Notes under the pieces: generated by a model | The model's database searches: none | What the model was told of the DNA's origin: nothing | What the model saw: only the letters and a program-made list of their open reading frames with translations | From: Aminobacter anthyllidis | GTDB taxonomy: Bacteria; Pseudomonadota; Alphaproteobacteria; Rhizobiales; Rhizobiaceae | DNA: 64,000 bases | Direction of reading: 5' to 3' | Assembly: GCF_018555685.1 (NCBI RefSeq) | Contig: NZ_JAFLWW010000004.1 | Coordinates: forward strand, 186,001 to 250,000 | Made by a program: the position numbers and the translations under genes | Part shown: piece by piece, positions 51,081-58,832 of the stretch | How the letters are laid out: each line of letters starts with the position of its first letter | How positions within the stretch are numbered: the stretch's first letter is position 1

Positions 51081-51749
51081 TCAGTATTCGAGGCCCTTGT
51101 CCTTCAGGCGCTCGCGCAGATTGAAGAGATCGAGGCTGAGAACGCCCTTGGCCAGTTCCGTGCGTTTGGCTTCCTCGTCGGCGATGCGACGTTCGGAAAG
51201 TTGCGCAACGGTATCGGCCAGTTGGCGCGGGATGATCACGACGCCATCGTCGTCGGCGACGACGACATCGCCAGGATTGACGACCGCACCGGCGCACGAG
51301 ACCGGCACGTTGACCGAACCGATCGTTTCCTTGACCGTGCCCTGGGCGCAGATCGCCGTCGACCAGACCGGGAACTTCATCTGGGTCAGGTCGCGGATGT
51401 CGCGGACGCCCGCGTCGATGACGAGGCCGACGCCGCCGCGCGCCATGACGGAGGTCGCCAGAAGGTCGCCGAAATAGCCGGCGTCGGAAGGCGAGAACGG
51501 CGCAACGACAAGGATGTCGCCCGGCTTGATCAGTTCGATCGCCACATGGATCATCCAGTTGTCGCCGGGTGGTACCAGCACGGTGACGGCACTTCCGGCG
51601 ATGGCCGCACCCGGATAGATCGGCCGCATCCGTGAACTCATCAGGCCGGTCCGGCCTAGAGCTTCATGGGTGGTGGCGACGCCGGCCTTGGCCAGCCGGG
51701 TGATTGTCGCGCTGTCGGCGCGCTCGATGTTGCGGACGACCTTGTTCAT
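51081..51749 (-). CDS. ligK: 4-carboxy-4-hydroxy-2-oxoadipate aldolase (LigK/GalC; RraA fold)
   Basis: 222 aa. [59 protein letters not shown] and [11 protein letters not shown] agree closely with the CHA aldolase/oxaloacetate decarboxylase family. The enzyme splits 4-carboxy-4-hydroxy-2-oxoadipate to pyruvate and oxaloacetate, the last step of protocatechuate 4,5-cleavage and gallate pathways. It is the best match of three tandem RraA-family genes, overlapping the previous one by 4 bases. Confidence 0.87.
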   Translation of the reverse strand: MNKVVRNIERADSATITRLAKAGVATTHEALGRTGLMSSRMRPIYPGAAIAGSAVTVLVPPGDNWMIHVAIELIKPGDILVVAPFSPSDAGYFGDLLATSVMARGGVGLVIDAGVRDIRDLTQMKFPVWSTAICAQGTVKETIGSVNVPVSCAGAVVNPGDVVVADDDGVVIIPRQLADTVAQLSERRIADEEAKRTELAKGVLSLDLFNLRERLKDKGLEY

Positions 51750-52402
51750 GGCTGGCGCGTCTGCAGCGAGTGGTAACGGTACTTCACGCGGGCGTCGCGC
51801 AGCGACATGCCCTCGGTGATGGCTTTCCGGATGGCGTTCTCGGCGGTGGCGATCTCGTCGGCGAGGTAGAGAACCTGCTCGGCGCGCTCGCTCGGAATGA
51901 CGACGACGCCGTCGGCGTCACCGACGAGAATGTCGCCTTGGCGAACCAGCGCACCGCCGATCTCAACGGTGATGCCGGTGGCGTCGACCTGGACGCGGTC
52001 CTTGCCGGTCTTCATCGAATAGCTGCGCGAATAGATCGGATAGCCAAGCCTGAGGCAAAGGTCGACATCGCGACAGGCGCCGTCGATGACAGTGCCGGCG
52101 AGGCCCTTATGGCTTGCCAGCTGGGTCATGATATCGCCCCAGACGGTGCAATCCTCACGGCCGCGATTGTCGAGCACGACGACCGTTCCAGCTGGAAGGT
52201 CATCGATGAAGTCGCCGACATTGCCGGGAGCCAGCACATCGACCGGGACATAGCGGACGGTGAAGGCGCGGCCGACAAGCCTGAACTTGTGGTCGCGCGG
52301 CTTGATGCCCCGGCAGACGCCCTCGATGCCGAGCCGGTCCATAGCGTCGGAAAGGGTGGCGCAGTCGTGTTTGCCGGCGCGTTCTACGGCCTGGTCGGTC
52401 AT
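51746..52402 (-). CDS. RraA-family protein (second of three tandem paralogues)
   Basis: 218 aa of the RraA/LigK fold. [20 protein letters not shown] begins the fold; [20 protein letters not shown] carries the metal/substrate-binding RD region, and [10 protein letters not shown] the loop near the C-terminus. Less like the true CHA aldolase than its neighbour: it lacks PPGDNW. It may be a dimethylmenaquinone methyltransferase-like misnamed family member, an oxaloacetate decarboxylase or an isomerase of the same pathway. Overlaps both neighbours by 4 bases (ATGA). Confidence 0.72.
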   Translation of the reverse strand: MTDQAVERAGKHDCATLSDAMDRLGIEGVCRGIKPRDHKFRLVGRAFTVRYVPVDVLAPGNVGDFIDDLPAGTVVVLDNRGREDCTVWGDIMTQLASHKGLAGTVIDGACRDVDLCLRLGYPIYSRSYSMKTGKDRVQVDATGITVEIGGALVRQGDILVGDADGVVVIPSERAEQVLYLADEIATAENAIRKAITEGMSLRDARVKYRYHSLQTRQP

Positions 52403-53061
52403 GGCATAACCTCGAGCATGTCTTCGTAATCGGCGCCGAGCACCTGGGAGACCGGCTTGCCGGTCTTCAGCGCCTCGACCATCAGGCGTTCCTTGGCGGC
52501 GATGCGCTCGGCGGTCCGGATCACCTTCTCTGCATTGTCTGCGGCAATGAACACCGCACCCGAACCGTCCGAGATGACGTAGTCGCCGGGGGTGATCGTC
52601 ACCGTGTCGATGGTCACCGGCACGTTGGTTGCGACTTCGTGGACGCGGCCACGCGCCGTACGTACCGTGGTCGCCCGGGCAAAAATTGGAAAGTCGAGCC
52701 CGTTGGCTTCGTCCACGTCACGCAACGGTCCATCGACGATCACGCCCTGAATGCCGGCAAGGCGCGCGGCCTGGGTCAGCACCCCGCCCCAGCCGCCGGC
52801 GTCGATGCCGGGATGGGAAACGACGATCAGCGAGTTGGCGTCACCGGCTTCGATGGCGCGGGCGCCGAGATGCACCTTGGGCGCGCCCGCTGGTGCCGGA
52901 CCCTCGGCGAGGGCGACGGTGACGACGCGTCCGGCCACGACGCCCCCACCGGAGCGGCGGGCGATGCCGGTGACGGCACCGGTCAGCCCGAGCGCGTCGA
53001 GCGCATCGGAGACCGAGCAGGCATCAAGTTGGCGCAGCCGTTCAAGTAACTCCGCGCTCAT
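52399..53061 (-). CDS. RraA-family protein (first of three tandem paralogues)
   Basis: 220 aa starting MSAELLERLRQLDACSVSDA. RraA-fold features are VIVDGPLRDVDEANGLDFPI and YVISDGSGAVFI, with VSHPGIDAGGWGGVL in place of the PPGDNWMIH segment of LigK. The ATG at 53061 overlaps the dioxygenase stop, which fixes the start against a longer frame. The reaction is not predictable from sequence; aldolase or decarboxylase chemistry on a 2-oxo dicarboxylate is the family norm. Confidence 0.7.
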   Translation of the reverse strand: MSAELLERLRQLDACSVSDALDALGLTGAVTGIARRSGGGVVAGRVVTVALAEGPAPAGAPKVHLGARAIEAGDANSLIVVSHPGIDAGGWGGVLTQAARLAGIQGVIVDGPLRDVDEANGLDFPIFARATTVRTARGRVHEVATNVPVTIDTVTITPGDYVISDGSGAVFIAADNAEKVIRTAERIAAKERLMVEALKTGKPVSQVLGADYEDMLEVMP

Positions 53062-54074
53062 GACTTGACGCCCCACCAGTACATGCCTTGCGCGGTGCCG
53101 GTGCCGGCAGGCGAACGGTAGCAAGGGACGTAGGCCACTTCATGGAACTCGGTATCGTAGGCTTCCATGACACCAGCGGTGGTGATCCAGCTCTTCATTT
53201 CCGAGGTGCCCGACTGGAGTTCCGAGAGCGGGATGTTCTTGAGGAACTCGGCATCCTTTTCGCGCATTGCCTGCATGAAGCGGGCATCCCAGTCCTCGTC
53301 GATGGTGAAGTGGCTCATGCCGCCCGAACCGAAGACAACAACGCGTGCGTCGCTGTTCCAGCAGCGGATGGCCTCGCCGACGACCTGGCCGAACTTGTAG
53401 GAGCGCTTTGCCGTCGGCTGGTTCGGCGGGAAGAAGGTGTTCTGGTAGATCGGAACGTTGGGGATGACCTTGTCGCGCATCACCTGGCGGTAGATGTGGC
53501 CGAAGGCGTGGCTGATGCCCGTCGTGCGCGGATTGTGCGTCGGAAGCTTGGGCGACACGGTGATGTCGAACTCGTTTTCGACCAGATTGCCGATGATGTG
53601 CTTGGCGAGCTCCGGCACCGTATCGTATTCGCGGTACTCTTCCGGTGCGTGGCCGGCCTCGCCCTCGGCGACACCCGGCGGCATCAGGCGGCGGCCCTCT
53701 TCGGTGGCCGGATGATGGCGGATCTTGTCGCCGTAATAGATCATGTAGGGCGGGCTCAGGTCCTCGCCGTAGATCTCGTGCTGGTCGTTGCCGAAGATGA
53801 TGGCGACGTCGGCCTTCATGGCGTCGAAGGCGTCGGCCAGGCGTTCGCTGGCAACGTGGCACTTTTCATAGTTGGCGGTCATCGCCTCCATGGTGCTGCG
53901 TTCGGCCAGGTTCTCGTCCTTGCGCAGTTCGCAGAGCTGGTCGAACGAGTAGACGCCGCCGCGGAACGGGTGCATGCGCGTCCGATCCGACTGGACGCGC
54001 AGCAGCCACTTGTCAGGCGTGGTGTGCAGTTGCGGCCCGTGAGCCGTGCAGATGAATCCGACTATTTTCGCCAT
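53058..54074 (-). CDS. LigB-type extradiol ring-cleavage dioxygenase
   Basis: 338-aa class III extradiol dioxygenase. GFICTAHGPQL (His13 region), IIFGNDQHEIYGED, and VVFGSGGMSHFTIDEDWD with the catalytic His and acidic ligand outline the non-haem Fe(II) site. It is longer than LigB (about 300 aa) and has no fused LigA domain; no separate ligA is next to it. The likely substrates are protocatechuate or gallate-like trihydroxy acids, because LigJ- and LigK-type enzymes follow the ring cleavage. Overlaps the next gene by 4 bases. Confidence 0.82.
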   Translation of the reverse strand: MAKIVGFICTAHGPQLHTTPDKWLLRVQSDRTRMHPFRGGVYSFDQLCELRKDENLAERSTMEAMTANYEKCHVASERLADAFDAMKADVAIIFGNDQHEIYGEDLSPPYMIYYGDKIRHHPATEEGRRLMPPGVAEGEAGHAPEEYREYDTVPELAKHIIGNLVENEFDITVSPKLPTHNPRTTGISHAFGHIYRQVMRDKVIPNVPIYQNTFFPPNQPTAKRSYKFGQVVGEAIRCWNSDARVVVFGSGGMSHFTIDEDWDARFMQAMREKDAEFLKNIPLSELQSGTSEMKSWITTAGVMEAYDTEFHEVAYVPCYRSPAGTGTAQGMYWWGVKS

Positions 54075-54124
54075 AGGGTAGCCTCCATGTTTGCCAAGGC
54101 TGCGCTTCAGGTGACCTGGGTTGT

Positions 54125-55150
54125 TCAGGCTTCGATTTTGAAAAGCCGCGCGGCATTGCCGCCCAGGATTGCCTTGCGTTCATCATCCGAGATGAACGAC
54201 AGACCGTTGATGTGTGGGATGATGGTGTCGAAGGTCTCGCCGGTTTCCGGATCGATGGACGAGCCGACGCCGGGCATTTCCGCGCCGTAAAGGCACTGCG
54301 AAGCGCCGACCACCTTGACCAGCAGTTCGATCGCCTCGCGCGAGTAGAGCACGGTGTCGAAGTAAAGCTTCTGCAGCCGGTCGCGGAAACGCACGCCTGA
54401 CGTCGACATGCCGTTGCGCGGCACCGTGGTCGCATCGAAGCGGCCGAGCTGGTAGGGGATCGCGCCGCCGCCATGGCTGACCAGGATCTTGAGCTCAGGG
54501 AAGTCTTCCAACACGGTCGACTTGCACAGCCCGTAGACGGCGGTGGTCTCTTCATTGATGAAGTGCAGCGAGTAGGGCTCGCGTTCGGGCGACCGTGAGC
54601 TCGCCGAATGGATATGGCCGACGACGTCGAGTTCGCACAGCTTCTCGTAGAGCGGGTACCAGTAGCGGTCGCCCATCGGCGGCGCCATGCGGCCATTGTT
54701 TTCGAACGGATCGGGATTGATCAGGCAACCGCGGAAGCCGAACTCCTTCACGCAGCGTTCGAGTTCCGGCAGCGCCTCGGTGATTGGGCTGTCGCCGGTC
54801 TGCGGCAGGCCGGCAACGCCATAGAAGCGCTCGGGATACAGCGCGCATTCCTGTGCGATGATGTCGTTGGCGTATTCGACGTACCAGTGCACGAGCTTCT
54901 TGGGCTCTTCCGAATGCATGAGCTGGAACGGGCGTGGCGACAAAAGCTGGATGTCGACGCCGGCCTGGTCAAGACAGGCGAGGTGACCCATCGGCGCCAT
55001 TTCGACGCGGTTGAACGCCTGTTCCAGCGCTTCATTGGAGACCGGCGGCGCCTTGCGGCCATGCGCGCCGCGATGCGACAGGATGCTGGCCTTGTAGGCG
55101 GGAAGCTGATGCGGCACAGCCATGTGTGCGTGACAATCGATGATCTTCAT
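54125..55150 (-). CDS. ligJ: 4-oxalomesaconate hydratase LigJ-type (amidohydrolase superfamily)
   Basis: 341 aa, the same length as LigJ. The metal site begins with IIDCHAHM (HxH); PELERCVKEFGFRGCLINPDP, GDRYWYPLYEKLCELDVVGH, VSHGGGAIPYQLGRFD and YGAEMPG align with LigJ. LigJ hydrates 4-oxalomesaconate to CHA, the substrate of LigK, encoded four genes on. The amidohydrolase superfamily also includes decarboxylases (LigW type), the main alternative. Confidence 0.8.
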   Translation of the reverse strand: MKIIDCHAHMAVPHQLPAYKASILSHRGAHGRKAPPVSNEALEQAFNRVEMAPMGHLACLDQAGVDIQLLSPRPFQLMHSEEPKKLVHWYVEYANDIIAQECALYPERFYGVAGLPQTGDSPITEALPELERCVKEFGFRGCLINPDPFENNGRMAPPMGDRYWYPLYEKLCELDVVGHIHSASSRSPEREPYSLHFINEETTAVYGLCKSTVLEDFPELKILVSHGGGAIPYQLGRFDATTVPRNGMSTSGVRFRDRLQKLYFDTVLYSREAIELLVKVVGASQCLYGAEMPGVGSSIDPETGETFDTIIPHINGLSFISDDERKAILGGNAARLFKIEA

Positions 55151-55191
55151 CGGGCACTCCAGAATTCCAGAAAGGTTCGCATTGGCCCGCC

Positions 55192-56853
55192 TCAGTTCGC
55201 CGAGGCGGCAGTGCCGGTGATGGTATCGAGCAGGGCGTTGGGGTCGGTCGGGCAGGCATCGCCGCGCCAGGCGACGTGCCTGTCGGGCCGCGACAGAACG
55301 AAGGCTTCGGCGTAGGGGCCTGAGCCATCCTTGCCGGGCACGACGTCTAGCAGCTTGATCGGGATCCCGCGTGCCGCCGCCGCCGCCATCAAGGGCTCTG
55401 CGTCCTGGCTAGGGTCGAACCGTAGCAAGGTGTAGTCGGGCCCCATCGCGTCATAGAGCGAGCGCTTGTCCGACAGCCAGATGTGCGGCGTGCGACAGCC
55501 TGGCACCGTTGATGGCGTGAAGTCGGCCATCGAATAAGCCGGCTGCGCCTGGCCGTCATAGGAGATGATCGGGGAGCGGTCGTAATAATATCCGAAGTTC
55601 AGTCCGCCGCAGCAATATTGCTGGACGTTGAGGTCGTAGATCTTGCGTCCCAGCACCTTGCGCGCTGCAGCACCAGCCGGCGTGTCGTCCTCGATGTCGG
55701 CGGGCACCACCTTGCGCTCCTTGGCCATGGCGTGTGCATGGTTCATCGCAAAGACAGAAACCTGCTCGGTGATCGGCTGGCGCTCGGCGGCATATGCGTC
55801 GAGCATGCCTGCATTGCCCCATCCAGCGATGTTGGCGGCGAGCAGCCAGCCCAGGCACTCGGCGTCGGCGATGCCGGCGTTCATGCCGTAGCCGGCGTAA
55901 GGCACCCAGAGATGTGCTGCATCACCGCAGATGAACGCCCGGCCCTTCTGGAAGCTGTCGGCGACCAGACGCCGCCCGAACCAGTCTTCGTTGGACAGGA
56001 CTTCGTAGGAAAAGTCCGGACCGACGCCGAGGATCTCGCGGATCGACCAGTCGCGGTCGACGCTGTCGAAATCCGGCTCGTCGTCGCGCAGGTAGTTGTG
56101 AACCAGCCAGGTTTCGCGGCCATCGATGGCGTAGACATTGCCGCTGCGCCGGGGGTTGAGCGAAAAGCTCGCCCATGCTGGGGCATCGTTCATCAGGCCG
56201 AGCAGTTGCGGTGCGCGGATGTAGGTCGACTGCACCCGCTGCACCACCGCATCGCCGACGAGTTTGGCACCGATGTCGCGGCGCACCTGCGAGCGGCCGC
56301 CGTCGCAACCGGCGAGATAGCGGGCTGCGATTGTCGTCTCTTCGCCGCTGTCGATGTTGCGAGCGGTGATCTGCACGCCGTCAGCGGTTTCGGTGTGCGA
56401 GAGATATTCGGTGCGGTTGAGCACGGTCAGACCGGGCATCGCCACCGCGTGCTCGAAGAGTATCGGCTCGAGGAAGAGTTGGTTGATCCGGTGCGGTGGC
56501 TCGGCCGTGGGCCAGTCGGTATCGGGGCCGCCGGTTGCCGTGAAGCGATCGCGGCGGCAGGGAATCGGGATACGGGTGATCGCCTTGCCGGTCATGCTGG
56601 TGCGGTAAGCGATGTCGTTGGCATAGTCGGCCGGCAGGCCGGCATTGCGGGCGGCGTCTGCGACGCCCAGGCGCCTCAGGATCTCCATCGACCGTGCCGA
56701 GACGTGATTGCATTTCACGTTCGGTGGCTCGCCACGATGGCGAGTTTCAAGCAGGGTCACGGCTACGCCGCGCTGCGCCAGGATCATGCCGAGCGTCAGC
56801 CCGACCGGACCCGCGCCGACGATGAGGACGTCCGTCTCGACCGCCGCGGTCAT
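55192..56853 (-). CDS. FAD-dependent aromatic monooxygenase (PheA/TfdB/MhpA family)
   Basis: 553-aa class A flavoprotein. LIVGAGPVGLTLGMILAQRG is the FAD fold, AGCDGGRSQVRRDIG the DG motif, and FICGDAAHLWVPYAGYGMNA the GD motif; about 150 C-terminal residues form the thioredoxin-like domain of this subgroup. It probably adds a hydroxyl to a phenolic acid before ring cleavage. The start overlaps the ferredoxin stop (ATGA). Substrate unknown. Confidence 0.85.
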   Translation of the reverse strand: MTAAVETDVLIVGAGPVGLTLGMILAQRGVAVTLLETRHRGEPPNVKCNHVSARSMEILRRLGVADAARNAGLPADYANDIAYRTSMTGKAITRIPIPCRRDRFTATGGPDTDWPTAEPPHRINQLFLEPILFEHAVAMPGLTVLNRTEYLSHTETADGVQITARNIDSGEETTIAARYLAGCDGGRSQVRRDIGAKLVGDAVVQRVQSTYIRAPQLLGLMNDAPAWASFSLNPRRSGNVYAIDGRETWLVHNYLRDDEPDFDSVDRDWSIREILGVGPDFSYEVLSNEDWFGRRLVADSFQKGRAFICGDAAHLWVPYAGYGMNAGIADAECLGWLLAANIAGWGNAGMLDAYAAERQPITEQVSVFAMNHAHAMAKERKVVPADIEDDTPAGAAARKVLGRKIYDLNVQQYCCGGLNFGYYYDRSPIISYDGQAQPAYSMADFTPSTVPGCRTPHIWLSDKRSLYDAMGPDYTLLRFDPSQDAEPLMAAAAARGIPIKLLDVVPGKDGSGPYAEAFVLSRPDRHVAWRGDACPTDPNALLDTITGTAASAN

Positions 56854-57260
56854 GGCCGGGTTTCCCCGACTGTCAGAACCACCTCGCCGTTGCTTACCTC
56901 GACCGGGATTGGGGTAAGCCCGACCGACTTGTCGATCGGATGACGGCCGGTAAGCATGTCGAACTCGAAGCCATGCCAGGGGCAGACGATATGCATCTGA
57001 TCCTTGGAAAAGCCGAGGCCGAGGCTCTTGCCGCTGTCAGCGACCTGCTCCAGCGTGCGGGGCATGATCTTGCCCTGACAGACCGGCCCACCCATGTGCG
57101 GGCAGATGTTGAGATAGGCCCGCACTTCCTCACCGATGAAATAGACGCCGATGCCGACGCCCTCCACTTCGATGACCATGCGCTGCCGGATCTTGAGCTC
57201 TTCGTGACGGCCCAGGACGACCTGCCGCGACGCACCTGTTGTCATTGCCGGCGCGCTCAC
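56850..57260 (-). CDS. Rieske-type [2Fe-2S] ferredoxin
   Basis: 136 aa. Rieske ligands are in CPHMGGPVCQG and CPWHGFEFDMLTG (CxH...CxxH). It could carry electrons to an oxygenase; the only oxygenase in the same operon is the flavoprotein next door, which does not normally need a ferredoxin, so its partner is unclear. The start is a GTG at 57260, five bases after AGGAGG and in a GTGA overlap with the previous stop; the frame is open further upstream. Confidence 0.82.
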   Translation of the reverse strand: MSAPAMTTGASRQVVLGRHEELKIRQRMVIEVEGVGIGVYFIGEEVRAYLNICPHMGGPVCQGKIMPRTLEQVADSGKSLGLGFSKDQMHIVCPWHGFEFDMLTGRHPIDKSVGLTPIPVEVSNGEVVLTVGETRP

Positions 57261-57568
57261 GATGCCCTCCTGAACCACATGGCCAGATCGAACACGTTGA
57301 GGTCGGCCGCTCGCAGCAATTCGCTCACCAGGACCGCCGTCTCGGTGGCGGTCAACGCGTCCTGAGCGACTGGCGGGAAGATCTTGTCCAACTTCTCGAC
57401 CTTGGCGGAATAAAGTCGTCCCAGCGCGGCGAGCGCCACGGCAATGTCGGCTTCGGTCACGCCGTCTAGAGACCCGGAGGTCAGGGCTTCGTCTGCCGCC
57501 GTCGCGATTGCCGCGGCCGCCGCGCTGAAACCAGCGCCATGTTCTGATGTTGTCATTGTCTGTGCCAC
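57257..57568 (-). CDS. Small conserved-looking protein of unknown function
   Basis: 103 aa. The first half is Ala-rich (AAAAAIATAADEAL), the second half helical (VALAALGRLYSAKVEKLD, AVLVSELLRAADLNVFDLAM). Translational overlap on both sides (TAGTG at the start, GTGA at the end) argues that it is real. The GTG start gives 103 aa; an ATG four codons in is possible. It is not clearly a LigA-type alpha subunit, although size and context made me check. Probably a partner of the amidohydrolase or ferredoxin. Confidence 0.65.
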   Translation of the reverse strand: MAQTMTTSEHGAGFSAAAAAIATAADEALTSGSLDGVTEADIAVALAALGRLYSAKVEKLDKIFPPVAQDALTATETAVLVSELLRAADLNVFDLAMWFRRAS

Positions 57569-58821
57569 TACGATGCGGTTTTAGGGCGATTGGCGAGCAC
57601 GTCCTCGGCCAGCGGCTTGCGGCGCGTGGTATCGAGGTTGAACAGTCGTGCGGCGTTGAGCCCGAGGATGTTGCGCTTGGCCTGCTCGGAGAGGAACGGG
57701 ATCGAACCGATGGTCGCCGGCGAATCCCAGTCCCAGTGTGGCCAATCCGACGAGTAGAGCAGCTGGGTCTCAGCGTTCATGGCTTCCATGGTCGCTTCGA
57801 GCAGCTTCATGTTGCCGCGTTCGAGCGGTTGGCTCGTGTAGTACATCTCGCGCATGTAATCGCTGGGCAGACGCTTGAGGCCGGGCGCCTCGCTGGGGCG
57901 CATCATCACTTCATGGTCGAGGCGCTGCATCAGGAATGGAATCCAGGCGAGACCGCTTTCGACCCACAGCATGTTGAGCTTGGGGAAGCGCTCGGGCATG
58001 GCGTTGATGATCCAGTTGGTCACATGGATCTGGTTGTAGTGGGTGAACGACAGCGCATGCATCGACAAGAAGCGGTTGAGCTGCGCGAAGGACGGATCGC
58101 CCCAATGGTAGCCGGAGTGGAAAGCCAGCGGCTTGCCCAGTTCCTGGATCATTGAATAGAGCCGCATGTAGCAGTCGTGATGCACCGGCTTGTTGCGCGT
58201 CGAGCAGACGGTGAAGCCGATGATGCCTTCGGTCGCGCCATACTGGGCGACCAGCTCCTCGCAGGCTTCCGGCGTATTGAAGGGCAGGTAGAGCAAGCCC
58301 TTCATGCGGGTGTCGATCGGCAGGATGCGCTCGATCATCCAACGGTTGAAGGCCTTGGCCAGCGCCACTTCAATCTCGTCCTGCGGGTGCATGCCGAGCA
58401 GCAGCATGGCGCTGGGGAAGACCACCTGGTAGTCGAGGCCCATGGCGTCCATCGAACGCCGCGCCGTCGAAATGAAGCGATGCACGCCGTCATCCTGCAC
58501 CGGTTCGCGGCGGCCTTGGTGGCCGATGCGGCCACCGACGCTTTGTAGTGACAGGCCGGGCGAGATGTTGAGCAGGGCGTTCGAACCGCCAAAGCCCTTG
58601 ACCTGGTGCTGGCCGATCTGGCGCAACACGTCATTGTCGATCAGGTCAATGATCTCGGACCAGAAATGGTCTTCCGAGACATGGGCATCGACATCGACGA
58701 TCAGGTAATCGTCGAAATTCTTCGCGGCCTGCCTGGTGGCGTGCGCCAGCACGTCGCGGGAGTCCGTCGAGCCGGTGATCTCACCGATTTCACGGAAATT
58801 GGGGATGGAGTTCTCGTTCAT
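57568..58821 (-). CDS. Amidohydrolase-superfamily protein (decarboxylase-like)
   Basis: 417-aa TIM-barrel metal hydrolase of the ACMSD/resorcylate decarboxylase clan (Amidohydro_2). Visible are VDVDAHVSEDHFW (variant HxE site), PLAFHSGYHWGDPSFAQLNR with a metal His, and LLYSSDWPHWDWDSP with the catalytic Asp. It may decarboxylate an aromatic carboxylic acid or hydrolyse a ring-cleavage product. It is 11 bases after the aldehyde dehydrogenase in the same operon. Confidence 0.8.
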   Translation of the reverse strand: MNENSIPNFREIGEITGSTDSRDVLAHATRQAAKNFDDYLIVDVDAHVSEDHFWSEIIDLIDNDVLRQIGQHQVKGFGGSNALLNISPGLSLQSVGGRIGHQGRREPVQDDGVHRFISTARRSMDAMGLDYQVVFPSAMLLLGMHPQDEIEVALAKAFNRWMIERILPIDTRMKGLLYLPFNTPEACEELVAQYGATEGIIGFTVCSTRNKPVHHDCYMRLYSMIQELGKPLAFHSGYHWGDPSFAQLNRFLSMHALSFTHYNQIHVTNWIINAMPERFPKLNMLWVESGLAWIPFLMQRLDHEVMMRPSEAPGLKRLPSDYMREMYYTSQPLERGNMKLLEATMEAMNAETQLLYSSDWPHWDWDSPATIGSIPFLSEQAKRNILGLNAARLFNLDTTRRKPLAEDVLANRPKTAS

Positions 58822-58832
58822 ACTGCTAAGCT

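Noticed and set aside
57257-57568. 103-aa protein considered as the LigA alpha subunit of the dioxygenase
   Set aside because: I could not see LigA motifs, and it lies four genes away from the LigB-type gene.
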